Shown: positions 33,832 through 42,302, counted from the first letter of the stretch. The stretch: 64,000 bases of DNA from Arthrobacter sp. AK04 (GCF_021129155.1 NZ_JAJOMC010000016.1:1-64000), one strand, 5' to 3'. Made by a program: numbers and translations. The notes: generated by a model not told the origin, from the letters alone.

Positions 33832-35130
33832 CTACCTGGGTGCGCGGGTGTCGCCTGCCAGCCCCGCGAGGGAGTCCGCCAGCGCAAGTGCGCCGGCCTC
33901 GGCATCCCGGTCCTCCACCAGTTCCTCGGGGGAATGCGAGATGCCGGTGGGATTGCGGACGAAGATCATGGCCGTCGGCAGGTGGGAGCTGAGGACGCCG
34001 GCGTCGTGCCCGGCGCCGGTGGCCAGAATTGGCGCAGCCGGAAGCAGTTCCACCAGCCGGTCGCGCAGCCCGCCGTCGAAATGCACGGTGGGGCTGAGCG
34101 ATTCCATGGTCAGGTCCGCGGTGCAGCCCTCCTCCGCGGCGAACACCTGGGCAGTCAGCCCAATGGCTTCCACCAGTGCCGCGGTGACGGAGTCGTCGGG
34201 GTGCCGGGCATCGATCCACAGGTCCACACGGGAGGCGATGACATTGGTGCCGCCGGGCACCGGCTGGACCCTGCCCACGGTGGCCCTGGCGTCGCGGTAC
34301 TTCCGGGCGGTATCGCGGATGCCGACCACCACCTTGGCTGCCGCAATCATCGGGTCCCTGCGGTCCTTCATCAGGGTGGTGCCGGCGTGGTTGCCCTGGC
34401 CGCTGATGCTCAGCTTCCAGCGGCCGTGGCCCAGGATGGAGGAGCCGATTGCCACGGGCTGGTCCAGGTCAATCAGTCCCCTCCCCTGTTCCACGTGCAG
34501 CTCCACAAAGACGCCCAGCTGCTGGAGCGTCCCGTAGTCCGCTCCGATCAGGCGCGGGTCCTGGCCGTTCGCAGCCGCGACGTCGGCGTAGGTGTTGCCA
34601 TCGGGGTCCTTGAGCCGGCGGGCTTTGTCCGGGTCCAGGGCTCCGGTGAGGAGGCGGGAACCCAGGCAGGCAACGCCGAACCGGGAGCCTTCCTCTTCCG
34701 GGAAGACCGCGATGGCCAGCGGACGCCGGGGCCGCAGGCCGCGGGTTTTGAGGATGTCGACGGCGACCAGCGCCGATGCGACGCCGAGCGGGCCGTCGTA
34801 CTCGCCGCCGCCGGGAACGGAATCCAGGTGGCTTCCGGTGACGACGGCGTCCTTCCGGGTGCGTGCTGCGGTATCCCACCAGGCCCAGATGATGCCGTTG
34901 TGGTCCGTGTGGACATCCAGGCCGCGCCGTTCTGCCTGCTCAATGAACCAGCCGCGGAGGTCCGTCTCTGCGGTGGAGAACACCGGACGCGAGTACCCGC
35001 CCCGTGAGGCGTCCCTGCCGATGGTGGAGATATCACGAAGGAGGCCGGCAACCGTGGGGGTGCTTGTCCGGCCGGAAGGCAGGGCATCCGCTGTGGGGTC
35101 GGCCGTGGGTATTGTCTGTGGAAGGCTCAC
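33832..35130 (-). CDS. M20-family allantoate/N-carbamoyl-amino-acid amidohydrolase
   Basis: A 432-residue enzyme of the AllC/HyuC group. It starts at GTG 35130 (VSLPQTIPT), 11 nt after the sarcosine-oxidase-like gene. Metal-site motifs: VTGSHLDSVPGGGEYDGPLGV, FPEEEGSRFGVACLGS, ELHVEQGRGL, and the closing ATGAGHDAGVLSSHLPTAMIFV. Family members use two metal ions to split N-carbamoyl or ureido groups, releasing ammonia and CO2. In this operon it could liberate nitrogen from an N-carbamoyl or amide intermediate; the true substrate is not given by the sequence. The dimerisation domain (about 210-320) is present, so the protein is full length. Confidence 0.85.
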   Translation of the reverse strand: MSLPQTIPTADPTADALPSGRTSTPTVAGLLRDISTIGRDASRGGYSRPVFSTAETDLRGWFIEQAERRGLDVHTDHNGIIWAWWDTAARTRKDAVVTGSHLDSVPGGGEYDGPLGVASALVAVDILKTRGLRPRRPLAIAVFPEEEGSRFGVACLGSRLLTGALDPDKARRLKDPDGNTYADVAAANGQDPRLIGADYGTLQQLGVFVELHVEQGRGLIDLDQPVAIGSSILGHGRWKLSISGQGNHAGTTLMKDRRDPMIAAAKVVVGIRDTARKYRDARATVGRVQPVPGGTNVIASRVDLWIDARHPDDSVTAALVEAIGLTAQVFAAEEGCTADLTMESLSPTVHFDGGLRDRLVELLPAAPILATGAGHDAGVLSSHLPTAMIFVRNPTGISHSPEELVEDRDAEAGALALADSLAGLAGDTRAPR

Positions 35131-35141
35131 TGGTATCCGTT

Positions 35142-36374
35142 CTAGGTGGTCACAGCTGCCGGGGACGCTGTCCGGAACCGGTCCGGAACACCGCCGGAGC
35201 CGTCGGCCAGGTCCGCCGCCCACTGCCCGATCAGCGGCGCGAATTTGGCGCCGTGGCCGGAACAGGGGGAGACGATTGTCAGGTTGTCCACGCGGTCGAT
35301 GAGGAAGTCCTCGTTGGGTGTGTTGGTGAACAGGCAGGTTGTTTCGGCGTAGGGCTTCGGGTCCAGGCCGGGCAGGTAGCGCTGCACGTAATCCACCACC
35401 CGGCGGCGGTTGGCGGGGTCCACTTTCCCGGTCTGCCGTGCCGCGGAAGGAATCAGCTTGCCGCCGTTGTACTCCGCCACTTTCTGCCCGGCGAAGCCGG
35501 CGTCCCGCCCGCCGGGAAGGCCATAGGCCTGGATGTCCGCAGCCTTGTGGATGAAGGTAGGCCAGCCGCCGGCACCCGGCGCAGCGCCGCCGTCGTCATC
35601 CTTGGAGGCGTGGTCCGCTGGGGCGTGATCTTTGGGGGCGTGGTCCGCAGGGGCGTGGTCGCGGTATTTGAAGTGGAAGGCCTGCTCCTGCCGGACGGTG
35701 ACCTCCGGGAGCCCGGCCAGGAAACCTGTCGGAAGGGACAGACTCCCCAGCAGTGCCGGCAGCCACCCGCCGGCGCTGATCACCACGTTGCCGGCGTCGT
35801 GCGTTTGCCCGGTGGTGGAGTGCAGCCGGTAACCGGCGCCCGTCCGCTCCACGCTTTGCAGCTCCCAGCCGGCCAGCAGCCGGGCGCCGTGCTCGACGGC
35901 GAGGCTTACCGTCGCGTTGACGGCGCCTTCCGCGTCGATCACCCCCGCGCCGGGGTGCCAGAGGACGTCGGTATCGAAGGCGATCTGCGGCCAGCGTGCG
36001 CGGGCGTCGGCCGCGGACAGGAGTTCGTGCTCGATCCCTTGCCCAGCCAGCACCGAGGCCAGCAGCCGGGGATTGCGCTCCGGGCCGTAGTCCACGGCGC
36101 CGAACGGAGTGATCAGGGGCGTCCCGCACGCGGCAGAGAGTCCGTCCCACAGGCCCACCGATTCCACCACTGCGCGGGTGTAGAAGGGGTCGGGGTAGGC
36201 ATAGCGGAAGATCCGGGCGGACCCGTGGGAACTGCCGTCGTGGCTGGCCGGGACGTTGCGTTCCAGGATGGTCACCTGGTGCCCGCGGGCGGCCAGCTGC
36301 CAGGCGGTGGCGGCACCGGCCAGCCCGGCGCCCACCACCACAAAATCTGACGCGCCGGAAAAAGCCTCAGGCAT
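35142..36374 (-). CDS. Monomeric sarcosine oxidase/N-methyltryptophan oxidase-type flavoenzyme
   Basis: A 410-residue flavoenzyme. The FAD fold opens DFVVVGAGLAGAATAWQLAARGHQV. The diagnostic GSSHGSARIFRYAY follows, and the covalent-flavin cysteine is C371 in VSPCSGHGAKFAP. Family members oxidise N-methyl amino acids (sarcosine, N-methyltryptophan) to the amino acid plus formaldehyde and H2O2. The start ATG overlaps the stop of the FMN glutamate-synthase-like gene (TGATG). In the amine pathway it could oxidise an N-alkylated glutamate. A repeated insert, DHAPADHAPKDHAPADHASK, interrupts the middle of the chain (near residues 238-258) and is absent from family members I recall. Confidence 0.85.
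   Translation of the reverse strand: MPEAFSGASDFVVVGAGLAGAATAWQLAARGHQVTILERNVPASHDGSSHGSARIFRYAYPDPFYTRAVVESVGLWDGLSAACGTPLITPFGAVDYGPERNPRLLASVLAGQGIEHELLSAADARARWPQIAFDTDVLWHPGAGVIDAEGAVNATVSLAVEHGARLLAGWELQSVERTGAGYRLHSTTGQTHDAGNVVISAGGWLPALLGSLSLPTGFLAGLPEVTVRQEQAFHFKYRDHAPADHAPKDHAPADHASKDDDGGAAPGAGGWPTFIHKAADIQAYGLPGGRDAGFAGQKVAEYNGGKLIPSAARQTGKVDPANRRRVVDYVQRYLPGLDPKPYAETTCLFTNTPNEDFLIDRVDNLTIVSPCSGHGAKFAPLIGQWAADLADGSGGVPDRFRTASPAAVTT
35601..35661. repeat. In-frame 15-nt tandem repeat inside the oxidase gene
   Basis: About four copies of a GGGGCGTGGTCCGCA-like 15-mer encode consecutive DHAPx pentapeptides (x = A, K or S). The copies differ at few positions, indicating recent slippage expansion. 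The reading frame is kept. The histidine/acid-rich loop may be a variable surface element. Confidence 0.75.
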
Positions 36375-37735
36375 CAGAAGCTTCCCTGCACTCCGGGGAT
36401 CCACGAGGTGCCGGCCAGCGGCACGCGGGCCATGGCGGACGCCTCGATGGTGAGCGCCACCAGGTCCTCGGGCTCCAGGTTGTGCAGGTGCGACTTCCCG
36501 CAGGCCCTGGCAATGGTCTGGGCCTCCATGGTGAGGACGCGCAGGTAGTTTGCCAGCCGCTTGCCGGCAGCCACCGGGTCCAGCCGGGAGGACAGCTCCG
36601 GGTCCTGGGTGGTGATGCCGGCGGGGTCGCGGCCGTCCTGGAAGTCATCGTAGAAACCGGCGGCGGAGCCGAGCGCGGAGTACTCGGCGGCAAAACGGGG
36701 ATCGTTGTCGCCGAGGGCGATCAGCGCAGCCGTGCCAATGGCCACGGCGTCAGCGCCGAGGGCCATGGCCTTGGCGACGTCCGCCCCGGTACGGATGCCG
36801 CCGGAGACGATGAGCTGGACCTTCCGGTGCACACCGAGCTCCTGCAGTGCCTGGACGGCCTGCGGGATGGCGGCAAGGGTGGGGATCCCGACGTTTTCGA
36901 TGAACACCTGCTGCGTCGCCGCCGTCCCGCCCTGCATGCCATCCACCACAACAACGTCCGCACCGGACTTCACCGCGAGCGCGGTGTCGTAGTACGGCCG
37001 GGAGGCGCCGATTTTGACGTAGATGGGGGTCTTCCAGTCGGTGATTTCGCGCAGTTCGCCGATCTTGATTTCGAGGTCGTCCGGGCCGGTCCAGTCCGGG
37101 TGGCGGCTCGCCGAACGCTGGTCGATCCCGACCGGCAGGGTGCGCATCCCGGCGACGCGTTCGGTGATCTTCTGGCCCAGCAGCATGCCGCCGCCGCCGG
37201 GCTTGGCGCCCTGGCCCAGCACGATCTCGATGGCGTCGGCCTTGCGGAGGTCGTCCGGGTTCATACCGTAGCGGGACGGGAGGTACTGGTACACCAGGTG
37301 CTTGGACTGGCCGCGCTCCTCAGGCGTCATGCCGCCGTCGCCCGTTGTTGTGGAGGTTCCCACCTCCGAAGCGCCGCGGCCCAGCGCCTCCTTGGCGTTG
37401 GCGGAGAGGGCGCCGAAGCTCATGCCGGCGATGGTCACCGGGGTCTGCAGGTGCAGCGGGCGGGTGGCGTGCCGGTCGCCGAGGACGACGTCGGTATCGC
37501 ACTTTTCGCGGTAGCCCTCCAGGGGGTAGCGGGACATGGAGGCGCCGAGGAACAGGAGGTCATCAAAGTGCGGGACCTTGCGCTTGGCACCCCAGCCGCG
37601 GATGTCGTAGACGCCGGTGGCGGCGGCACGCTGGATGTCCGCGATGGTGGCGCGGTCGAACGTGGCGGATTCGCGCAGGCCCAGTTCAGCAATGTTCTGG
37701 GTGGGCGCCTGCTGCGGAACGGAGGTGATGGTCAT
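36374..37735 (-). CDS. FMN-binding glutamate-synthase-like protein (GlxD/MgsC type)
   Basis: A 453-residue stand-alone version of the FMN domain of glutamate synthase. Phosphate/FMN-binding features: VTIAGMSFGALSANAKEALGRGASEVG, STTTGDGGM, GQGAKPGGGGMLLGQKI, then VDGMQGGTAATQQVFIENVG and the GGIRTGADVAKAMALGADAVAIG phosphate loop. In N-methylglutamate synthase (MgsABC) and the Rhizobium Glx set, GltB is split in this way into GATase, FMN and GXGXG proteins. It lies 9 nt after the GXGXG gene and is coupled to the oxidase gene. Predicted job: reductive transfer of nitrogen or an alkylamine to 2-oxoglutarate together with the two neighbours. Confidence 0.88.
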   Translation of the reverse strand: MTITSVPQQAPTQNIAELGLRESATFDRATIADIQRAAATGVYDIRGWGAKRKVPHFDDLLFLGASMSRYPLEGYREKCDTDVVLGDRHATRPLHLQTPVTIAGMSFGALSANAKEALGRGASEVGTSTTTGDGGMTPEERGQSKHLVYQYLPSRYGMNPDDLRKADAIEIVLGQGAKPGGGGMLLGQKITERVAGMRTLPVGIDQRSASRHPDWTGPDDLEIKIGELREITDWKTPIYVKIGASRPYYDTALAVKSGADVVVVDGMQGGTAATQQVFIENVGIPTLAAIPQAVQALQELGVHRKVQLIVSGGIRTGADVAKAMALGADAVAIGTAALIALGDNDPRFAAEYSALGSAAGFYDDFQDGRDPAGITTQDPELSSRLDPVAAGKRLANYLRVLTMEAQTIARACGKSHLHNLEPEDLVALTIEASAMARVPLAGTSWIPGVQGSF

Positions 37736-37744
37736 GGTGGGCTC

Positions 37745-38482
37745 CTAGTACTGCGTCGAGTTGTCGACGTGGAAGTGGTAGAGGTTCCGGGCTGAGCCGT
37801 AGCGCTTGAAGTCGGCAGGATTGTCCGTGCGGCCGGCGGCGGCGAGCAGCTCCGCGAGTTCTGCGAGGTGCTCTGGCATCACCGGTTTTTCGATGCAGTC
37901 CGCGCCGAGGGAGGCCACAGTGCCTTTGACGTAGATCCGTGCCTCGTAGATGGAGTCGCCCAGGGCGTCCCCGGCGTCGCCGCAGACCACCAGCCGCCCG
38001 GCCTGCGCCATGAATGCGGACATGTGGCCGATGTTGCCGCCCACCACGATGTCCACGCCCTTCATCGAGATCCCGCAGCGGGCGCCGGCGTTGCCGTCGA
38101 TGACCACCAGGCCACCGTGGCCGGTGGCGGCTGCTGACTGGGAAGCATCTCCCTTGACGTGGACGCGGCCGGACATGATGTTCTCCGCAAGGCCGACGCC
38201 GGCGTTGCCGTTGATGGTGACGTCGCCTTTTTGGTGCATCCCGGCTGCGTAGTAGCCGGCGTGGCCGTCGATGGTCACCTGGATGTCCGCGTCGATGCCG
38301 ACGGCGAGGCTGTGCTTGCCGCCGGGGCTGGCCACGGCCCAGGATTGCCCGTCAACCGCGTTGTGGACGGCCTGGTTCAGTTCCCGGACGCTGGTGACGG
38401 CAAGGTCCACGGTGGTCGCCTCCGGCTCCCGGGCTTCAGGGGCGGTGGTTGCCGTGCTTTCGGGGGCTGTCAGAGTGACCAT
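37745..38482 (-). CDS. GXGXG-motif protein (GltB C-terminal domain; GlxC/MgsB type)
   Basis: A 245-residue right-handed beta-helix protein corresponding to the C-terminal domain of glutamate synthase. Repeats of the G-x-x-G-x-G pattern run from about residue 60 to 190: IDGHAGYYAAGMHQKGDVTINGNAGVGLAENIMSG, VIDGNAGARCGISMKGVDIVVGGNIGHM and CGDAGDALGDSIYEARIYVKG. In the full enzyme this domain is structural and bridges the active sites. The first ~25 residues are Thr/Ala/Glu-rich and flexible. It overlaps the GATase gene by 13 nt. Confidence 0.88.
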   Translation of the reverse strand: MVTLTAPESTATTAPEAREPEATTVDLAVTSVRELNQAVHNAVDGQSWAVASPGGKHSLAVGIDADIQVTIDGHAGYYAAGMHQKGDVTINGNAGVGLAENIMSGRVHVKGDASQSAAATGHGGLVVIDGNAGARCGISMKGVDIVVGGNIGHMSAFMAQAGRLVVCGDAGDALGDSIYEARIYVKGTVASLGADCIEKPVMPEHLAELAELLAAAGRTDNPADFKRYGSARNLYHFHVDNSTQY

Positions 38483-39390
38483 GTGTAGACCTTTCCGGGT
38501 TCCGGTTCAAAGATGCGGGCGTTGCTGATGCCGGGCAGGCCGGCAAGGGCGCGGTATTCGGAGGCCATGGCCACGTAGTCGTCCGTTTCGGCGATGATGG
38601 CGGGCTTGCAGGCGATGGGGTCCCGGACCACGGCCATGCTGTCCGCGGTGGTGACCACCAGGGTGTAGAAACCGTCCAGGACCTTGCCGAGGTTCACCAG
38701 GGCTTCCTCGAGGGTGTCGCCCTGCTTCAGCCGGGAGGCGACGTAGCGGGCGCCCACTTCGGTGTCGTTTTCGGAGTCGAACACCACGCCTTCGCGCCTG
38801 AGCTCGCGCCGGACAGTGGCGTGGTTGGAGAATGAGCCGTTGTGGACCAGGCAGAGGTCGTCGGCCACGGAGAACGGGTGGGAGCCGCCGGCGGTAACGG
38901 CGGACTCGGTGGCCATCCGGGTGTGGGACAGTCCCTGGCTTCCCGCCATCGCCTCCAGGCCGTGCTCGGCGGCGATTTCCATGGGGTGGCCCACGCTTTT
39001 CATGACCGCCACATGCTCGCCGCGGCCAATGATGGTGGCGCCGGGCAGGGTTTCGCTGACCGCTTTCACCAGCAGGTCAGTCCCGACGGCAGCGCTCACC
39101 AGGGTGGTATCGCCCACAACTTTGACGGCTGCTGCCGCACCCGCCGGAAGCGCGCCGGCAAGGAGAGCCGCGACGCCGGCGGTGATGTCCGCCGTCGTCA
39201 TTCCCTGGTCCTTGCCCAGCAGGCTGAGGGTGGACGCACCCGGCGAAACCAGGCCGGGGGTGTTGTAGACGGCCAGGCCGGCGGAGTCCGGTCCGCGGTC
39301 CACGATCTGGCACAGCATGGAGGACAGCAGGCTGCCCATTTGGGGGTGCAGCGAAGGGTTGCGCAGCTGCAGCGCGGCGATTCCGCACAT
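38470..39390 (-). CDS. Class II glutamine amidotransferase (GlxB/MgsA type)
   Basis: A 306-residue Ntn-type amidotransferase. It begins MCGIAALQLRN, so cleavage of Met1 exposes the catalytic Cys2. Other class II features: QIVDRGPDSAGLAVY, GLSHTRMATESAV and LVHNGSFSNHATVRRELR. It strips the gamma-amide of glutamine, or in MgsA the alkylamide of gamma-glutamylalkylamide, for transfer at the FMN subunit. It overlaps the GXGXG gene and follows the ligase gene by 53 nt. The order ligase-GATase-GXGXG-FMN matches known amine-assimilating clusters. Confidence 0.88.
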   Translation of the reverse strand: MCGIAALQLRNPSLHPQMGSLLSSMLCQIVDRGPDSAGLAVYNTPGLVSPGASTLSLLGKDQGMTTADITAGVAALLAGALPAGAAAAVKVVGDTTLVSAAVGTDLLVKAVSETLPGATIIGRGEHVAVMKSVGHPMEIAAEHGLEAMAGSQGLSHTRMATESAVTAGGSHPFSVADDLCLVHNGSFSNHATVRRELRREGVVFDSENDTEVGARYVASRLKQGDTLEEALVNLGKVLDGFYTLVVTTADSMAVVRDPIACKPAIIAETDDYVAMASEYRALAGLPGISNARIFEPEPGKVYTWSL

Positions 39391-39443
39391 GGTGGGGGTC
39401 CTTACTCAATAGCGTCTGGTGGTGTGACTGGATGGAGGACTGG

Positions 39444-40874
39444 TCAGATCGACGTCAAATACGTGCGGATTTCCCAGTCGCTGACCTGGTTGTGCCAGCT
39501 CAGGAATTCCTCTTCCTTTGCGTCCGCGTAGTACCTGCCGATCTCCGGGTTGCCGCTGAGGCTGGCCAGGATGACGGGGTCCTGCCGCAGTGCTTCCACG
39601 GCGTGGAGCAGGGTGGCCGGCAGCTGGTGCGCGTCAGGCCGGGACTCGCCGGGACCGGACGGGGCACCCGGATCGGCGGCTTTCTCCACGCCGTCCAGCC
39701 CGGCGGAAATCGCGGTGGCAATGGCCAGGTACGGGTTGGCTGAGCCGTCCCCGGAGCGCAGCTCGATCCGTTTGTTGTCCGGGACGCGGATCATGTGGGT
39801 GCGGTCGTTGCCGCCGAAGGATGCCTTGCGGGGTGACCACGTGGCACCCGAGGAACTGGTGGTGGCGCCTGTCCTTTTGTAGGAATTCACTGTCGGGGCG
39901 AGGAACGCCTGAAGTGCCGGAGCGTGCTCCAGGATGCCGGCGATGAAGGAGTAGGCGAGGCCGGAAATCCCAAGGCCCCTGCCGTCGTCGTTGTTTCCTT
40001 CGCCGGTTGCGCCGCCGTCGCCTGCACCGCTGCCCGCTGCCGGGAACAGTGCCTCGGACCCGGACCACAGGGACAGGTGGAAGTGCAGGCCGGTGCCGGT
40101 GCGGTCGGTGAAGGGCTTGGGCATGAAGGTGGCCGTCATGCCGCGCTGTTCGGCCAGGATGTTCAGGATGTAGCGGAGGGTGACCACCCGGTCCGCCGTG
40201 GTGAGGGCATCTGCGTAGTTGAAGTTCTGCTCGAACTGGCCGGCGGCGTCCTCGTGGTCATTGGCATAGTTGCCCCAGCCCAGGCCGTTCATCGCCTCGG
40301 AAATGCCGGTGAGGTGGTCATACATGCGGGTGACGCCGCGGGCGTCGTAGCAGGGGCGGGGCGAATCGTCCCGGCCGTCGGCGGTACTCAGCGTCCCGTC
40401 GTCGTTCTTTTTCACCAGGAAGTACTCCACCTCGGCCCCCACCTTTGCCTGCATGCCCTTCTCCGCCAGGCGGGCCAGGGTGTTCTTCAGGATCACCCGC
40501 GGCGCGTAGGGCCAGGGCTTGCCGTTGACGTGCGGGTCGCAGTGGATGATGGCCAGGCCCTCCTTGATGAAGGGGACAGGGGTGAAAGAGGCGAGGTCCG
40601 GCACAGCGATCAGGTCCGGGTCCTGCGGCTTCTGGCCCATCAGGCCCGCAGCATAGCCGGCGAAGCCCATGGCACCGTCTTCGAGTTCTTCGGAGGCTTC
40701 AACGGGGACCAGCTTGGCGCAGGGTTTGCCGGTCATGTCCACGAAGGTGGCCAGCAGGAAGCGGACGCCGTGGGCCTTGGCGATGTCCGCCAGGGAAATC
40801 GTGGGCGCCCCGGATACTTCGCGTTCTTCGGCGAAGGGCGGAGCGGTTACAGCAGGGGTTGCGACACTGGTCAT
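39444..40874 (-). CDS. Type III glutamine-synthetase-like ligase (GlnT/GmaS-like)
   Basis: A 476-residue glutamine synthetase homologue. The ATG at 40874 is preceded by AGGAACG; another ATG lies at 40892. Beta-grasp domain: VRFLLATFVDMTGKPCAKLVPV. Catalytic domain: AKVGAEVEYFLV, GQFEQNFNYADAL, MTATFMPKPFTDRTGTGLHFHLSLW, NSYKRTGATTSSSGATWSPRKASFGGNDRTHMIRVP and ELRSGDGSANPYLAIA. It joins ammonia, or in GmaS a methyl/alkylamine, to the gamma-carboxyl of glutamate using ATP. It lacks the C-terminal adenylylation signature I expect in GlnA-I. Position at the head of the MgsABC-like genes favours gamma-glutamylalkylamide synthesis, but ordinary glutamine synthesis cannot be excluded. Confidence 0.85.
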   Translation of the reverse strand: MTSVATPAVTAPPFAEEREVSGAPTISLADIAKAHGVRFLLATFVDMTGKPCAKLVPVEASEELEDGAMGFAGYAAGLMGQKPQDPDLIAVPDLASFTPVPFIKEGLAIIHCDPHVNGKPWPYAPRVILKNTLARLAEKGMQAKVGAEVEYFLVKKNDDGTLSTADGRDDSPRPCYDARGVTRMYDHLTGISEAMNGLGWGNYANDHEDAAGQFEQNFNYADALTTADRVVTLRYILNILAEQRGMTATFMPKPFTDRTGTGLHFHLSLWSGSEALFPAAGSGAGDGGATGEGNNDDGRGLGISGLAYSFIAGILEHAPALQAFLAPTVNSYKRTGATTSSSGATWSPRKASFGGNDRTHMIRVPDNKRIELRSGDGSANPYLAIATAISAGLDGVEKAADPGAPSGPGESRPDAHQLPATLLHAVEALRQDPVILASLSGNPEIGRYYADAKEEEFLSWHNQVSDWEIRTYLTSI

Positions 40875-40937
40875 CGAAACGTTCCTGTCCATTAGGGTTA
40901 GCTATCAGTAAACCTTGTTGCATCAGAGTATCCAAAG

Positions 40938-40982
40938 CGGTGTTTCGCCCGATTGGCGGCAACGTTAAATCGGTGTTTCGCC
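40938..40982. promoter_or_regulatory. Direct repeats CGGTGTTTCGCC and the shared GTTAAAT-N4-GTTTCG motif
   Basis: CGGTGTTTCGCC occurs at 40938-40949 and again at 40971-40982, 33 bp apart (about three helical turns). The second copy is part of GTTAAATCGGTGTTTCG (40964-40980), which recurs in degenerate form upstream of amt. It lies 90 nt before the ligase start and is a probable activator or repressor site for the amine operon. Confidence 0.55.
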
Positions 40983-41157
40983 GTTGGCCCGCCGGCACTG
41001 GGCGGAGCCGGAGGGCCGCAGCAGCTCCCACCCATGCCAACCGGCCACCACGGGACAGCTAAGCTGGGGAAAACCCGGCAGCACGGCGAGTGCACGGCAC
41101 GGGTTCGGTGGGTCCGGCAGTGAGGATCCTCGTCACTGGCCGCGGGAGGAATACGTA

Positions 41158-42156
41158 ATGGCGCGAGCGACAGTCCAGGACGTCGCTAAGACGGCCGGGG
41201 TCTCCGTGGGGACCGTCTCCCGCGTCCTCAACGGCAGCCCGGCCGTCAGTGAGTCGAGCAAGGCAAAGGTGGCCGCGGCCATCCGCCAGCTCAACTACCG
41301 GCCCCTCGCCTCCGCCCGCGACCTGCGCCGGGACCGCACCATGCGGATCCTTGCCCTGGCCAAGAACTTGTACTCGCCGGTCATCAGCGAAGTCTTCCGC
41401 GGCGCCGGGGATGCCGCCGCCCTGTCCGGCTACGTCACCCTCATCGCCCCGACAGCCGGGGACAGGGAGCGCGAACAGCAGCTGGTGGACATGCTGCGCA
41501 ACGGCTCGGTGGACGGGCTGATCATGTTTTCGCCAACGATGCCGGACGAAGACGTCGAGGAGATGGCTGAGCAGCTGAGCGTGGTCCAGGTTTGCGAGAT
41601 CGCTGACGCCGAGGCAGCATTCGGCGTCTCCATCGACGACCGGCAGGCAGCCTTCGACATCACAAGGCACCTCATCAGGACCGGCGGCCGGCGGATGGCG
41701 ATGATCGGCACCAGGGTGGCCCGGTCCGGCCGGCTCCGCGAGGAAGGCTTCCGCAAGGCTGTGGCCGAAGCGGGGTTGTCTCCCGACCACATGCTTTTCA
41801 CGGACGGGGACTTCGATTTCCATGCCGGCCGGCGCCTCGCCCGGGAGCTTCTCGGTTTGCGCCCCCTGCCCGACGCCGTGTTCTGCGGCAGCGACACAGT
41901 GGCTGCCGGATGCGTCCGCGAAATTACCGACGCAGGGTTGCGGGTACCCGGCGACATCGCTGTGGCAGGGTTTGACGACTCCATCCAGGCGGAGATGTGC
42001 GTCCCGGAGCTCACCACCATCAGGCAGCCGGCCTACGCCATGGGGCAGCTGGCTTTCGAAGCACTCCTGGCGCGGATGACCGAGCCGGAAGGGTACCGCC
42101 GCGGGCGGACCTTCCTCCCCCACGAGCTGGTGGTCCGGGACTCCACCAACGGCTGA
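41158..42156 (+). CDS. LacI-family repressor of the Thu-type operon
   Basis: A 332-residue LacI/GalR regulator. The ATG at 41158 is preceded by GGAGGA. The HTH is TVQDVAKTAGVSVGTVSRVLNGSPAV with hinge LNYRPLASARDLRRDRTMRILALAK. The effector domain has LYSPVISEVFRGAGDAAALSG, GLIMFSPTM and DIAVAGFDDSIQAEMCVPELTTIRQP. It is transcribed in the same direction as the transporter genes, 146 nt before them, across two TGGAATCGATTCCA operators that are its likely targets. The frame is open upstream, but no start there has a binding site. Confidence 0.88.
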   Translation: MARATVQDVAKTAGVSVGTVSRVLNGSPAVSESSKAKVAAAIRQLNYRPLASARDLRRDRTMRILALAKNLYSPVISEVFRGAGDAAALSGYVTLIAPTAGDREREQQLVDMLRNGSVDGLIMFSPTMPDEDVEEMAEQLSVVQVCEIADAEAAFGVSIDDRQAAFDITRHLIRTGGRRMAMIGTRVARSGRLREEGFRKAVAEAGLSPDHMLFTDGDFDFHAGRRLARELLGLRPLPDAVFCGSDTVAAGCVREITDAGLRVPGDIAVAGFDDSIQAEMCVPELTTIRQPAYAMGQLAFEALLARMTEPEGYRRGRTFLPHELVVRDSTNG

Positions 42157-42165
42157 GGCCAAGGG

Positions 42166-42195
42166 TTGACAGTCCAACGTGGCTCCTGTCACACT
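42166..42195 (+). promoter_or_regulatory. Likely promoter of the Thu-type operon
   Basis: TTGACA at 42166-42171 is a perfect -35 element. CACACT at 42190-42195 is a plausible -10 with 18-bp spacing. The first operator begins 3 bp downstream, so repressor binding would block initiation. Confidence 0.5.
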
Positions 42196-42197
42196 TC

Positions 42198-42258
42198 TTT
42201 GGAATCGATTCCAAACACGGGCGGGCGTTGCTTTTCCTCCGTCGTGGAATCGATTCCA
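42198..42258. promoter_or_regulatory. Two LacI-type operators (TGGAATCGATTCCA)
   Basis: TTTGGAATCGATTCCAAA at 42198-42215 is a perfect 18-bp palindrome. The core TGGAATCGATTCCA recurs at 42245-42258. Centres are 45 bp apart (just over four helical turns), compatible with cooperative or looping repression. The central ATCGAT is typical of LacI-family sites. Confidence 0.8.
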
Positions 42259-42302
42259 AACTGACCCTCGAAAAAGAAGCCAGCCAGGCAAAGGAGCCAC
42301 TC

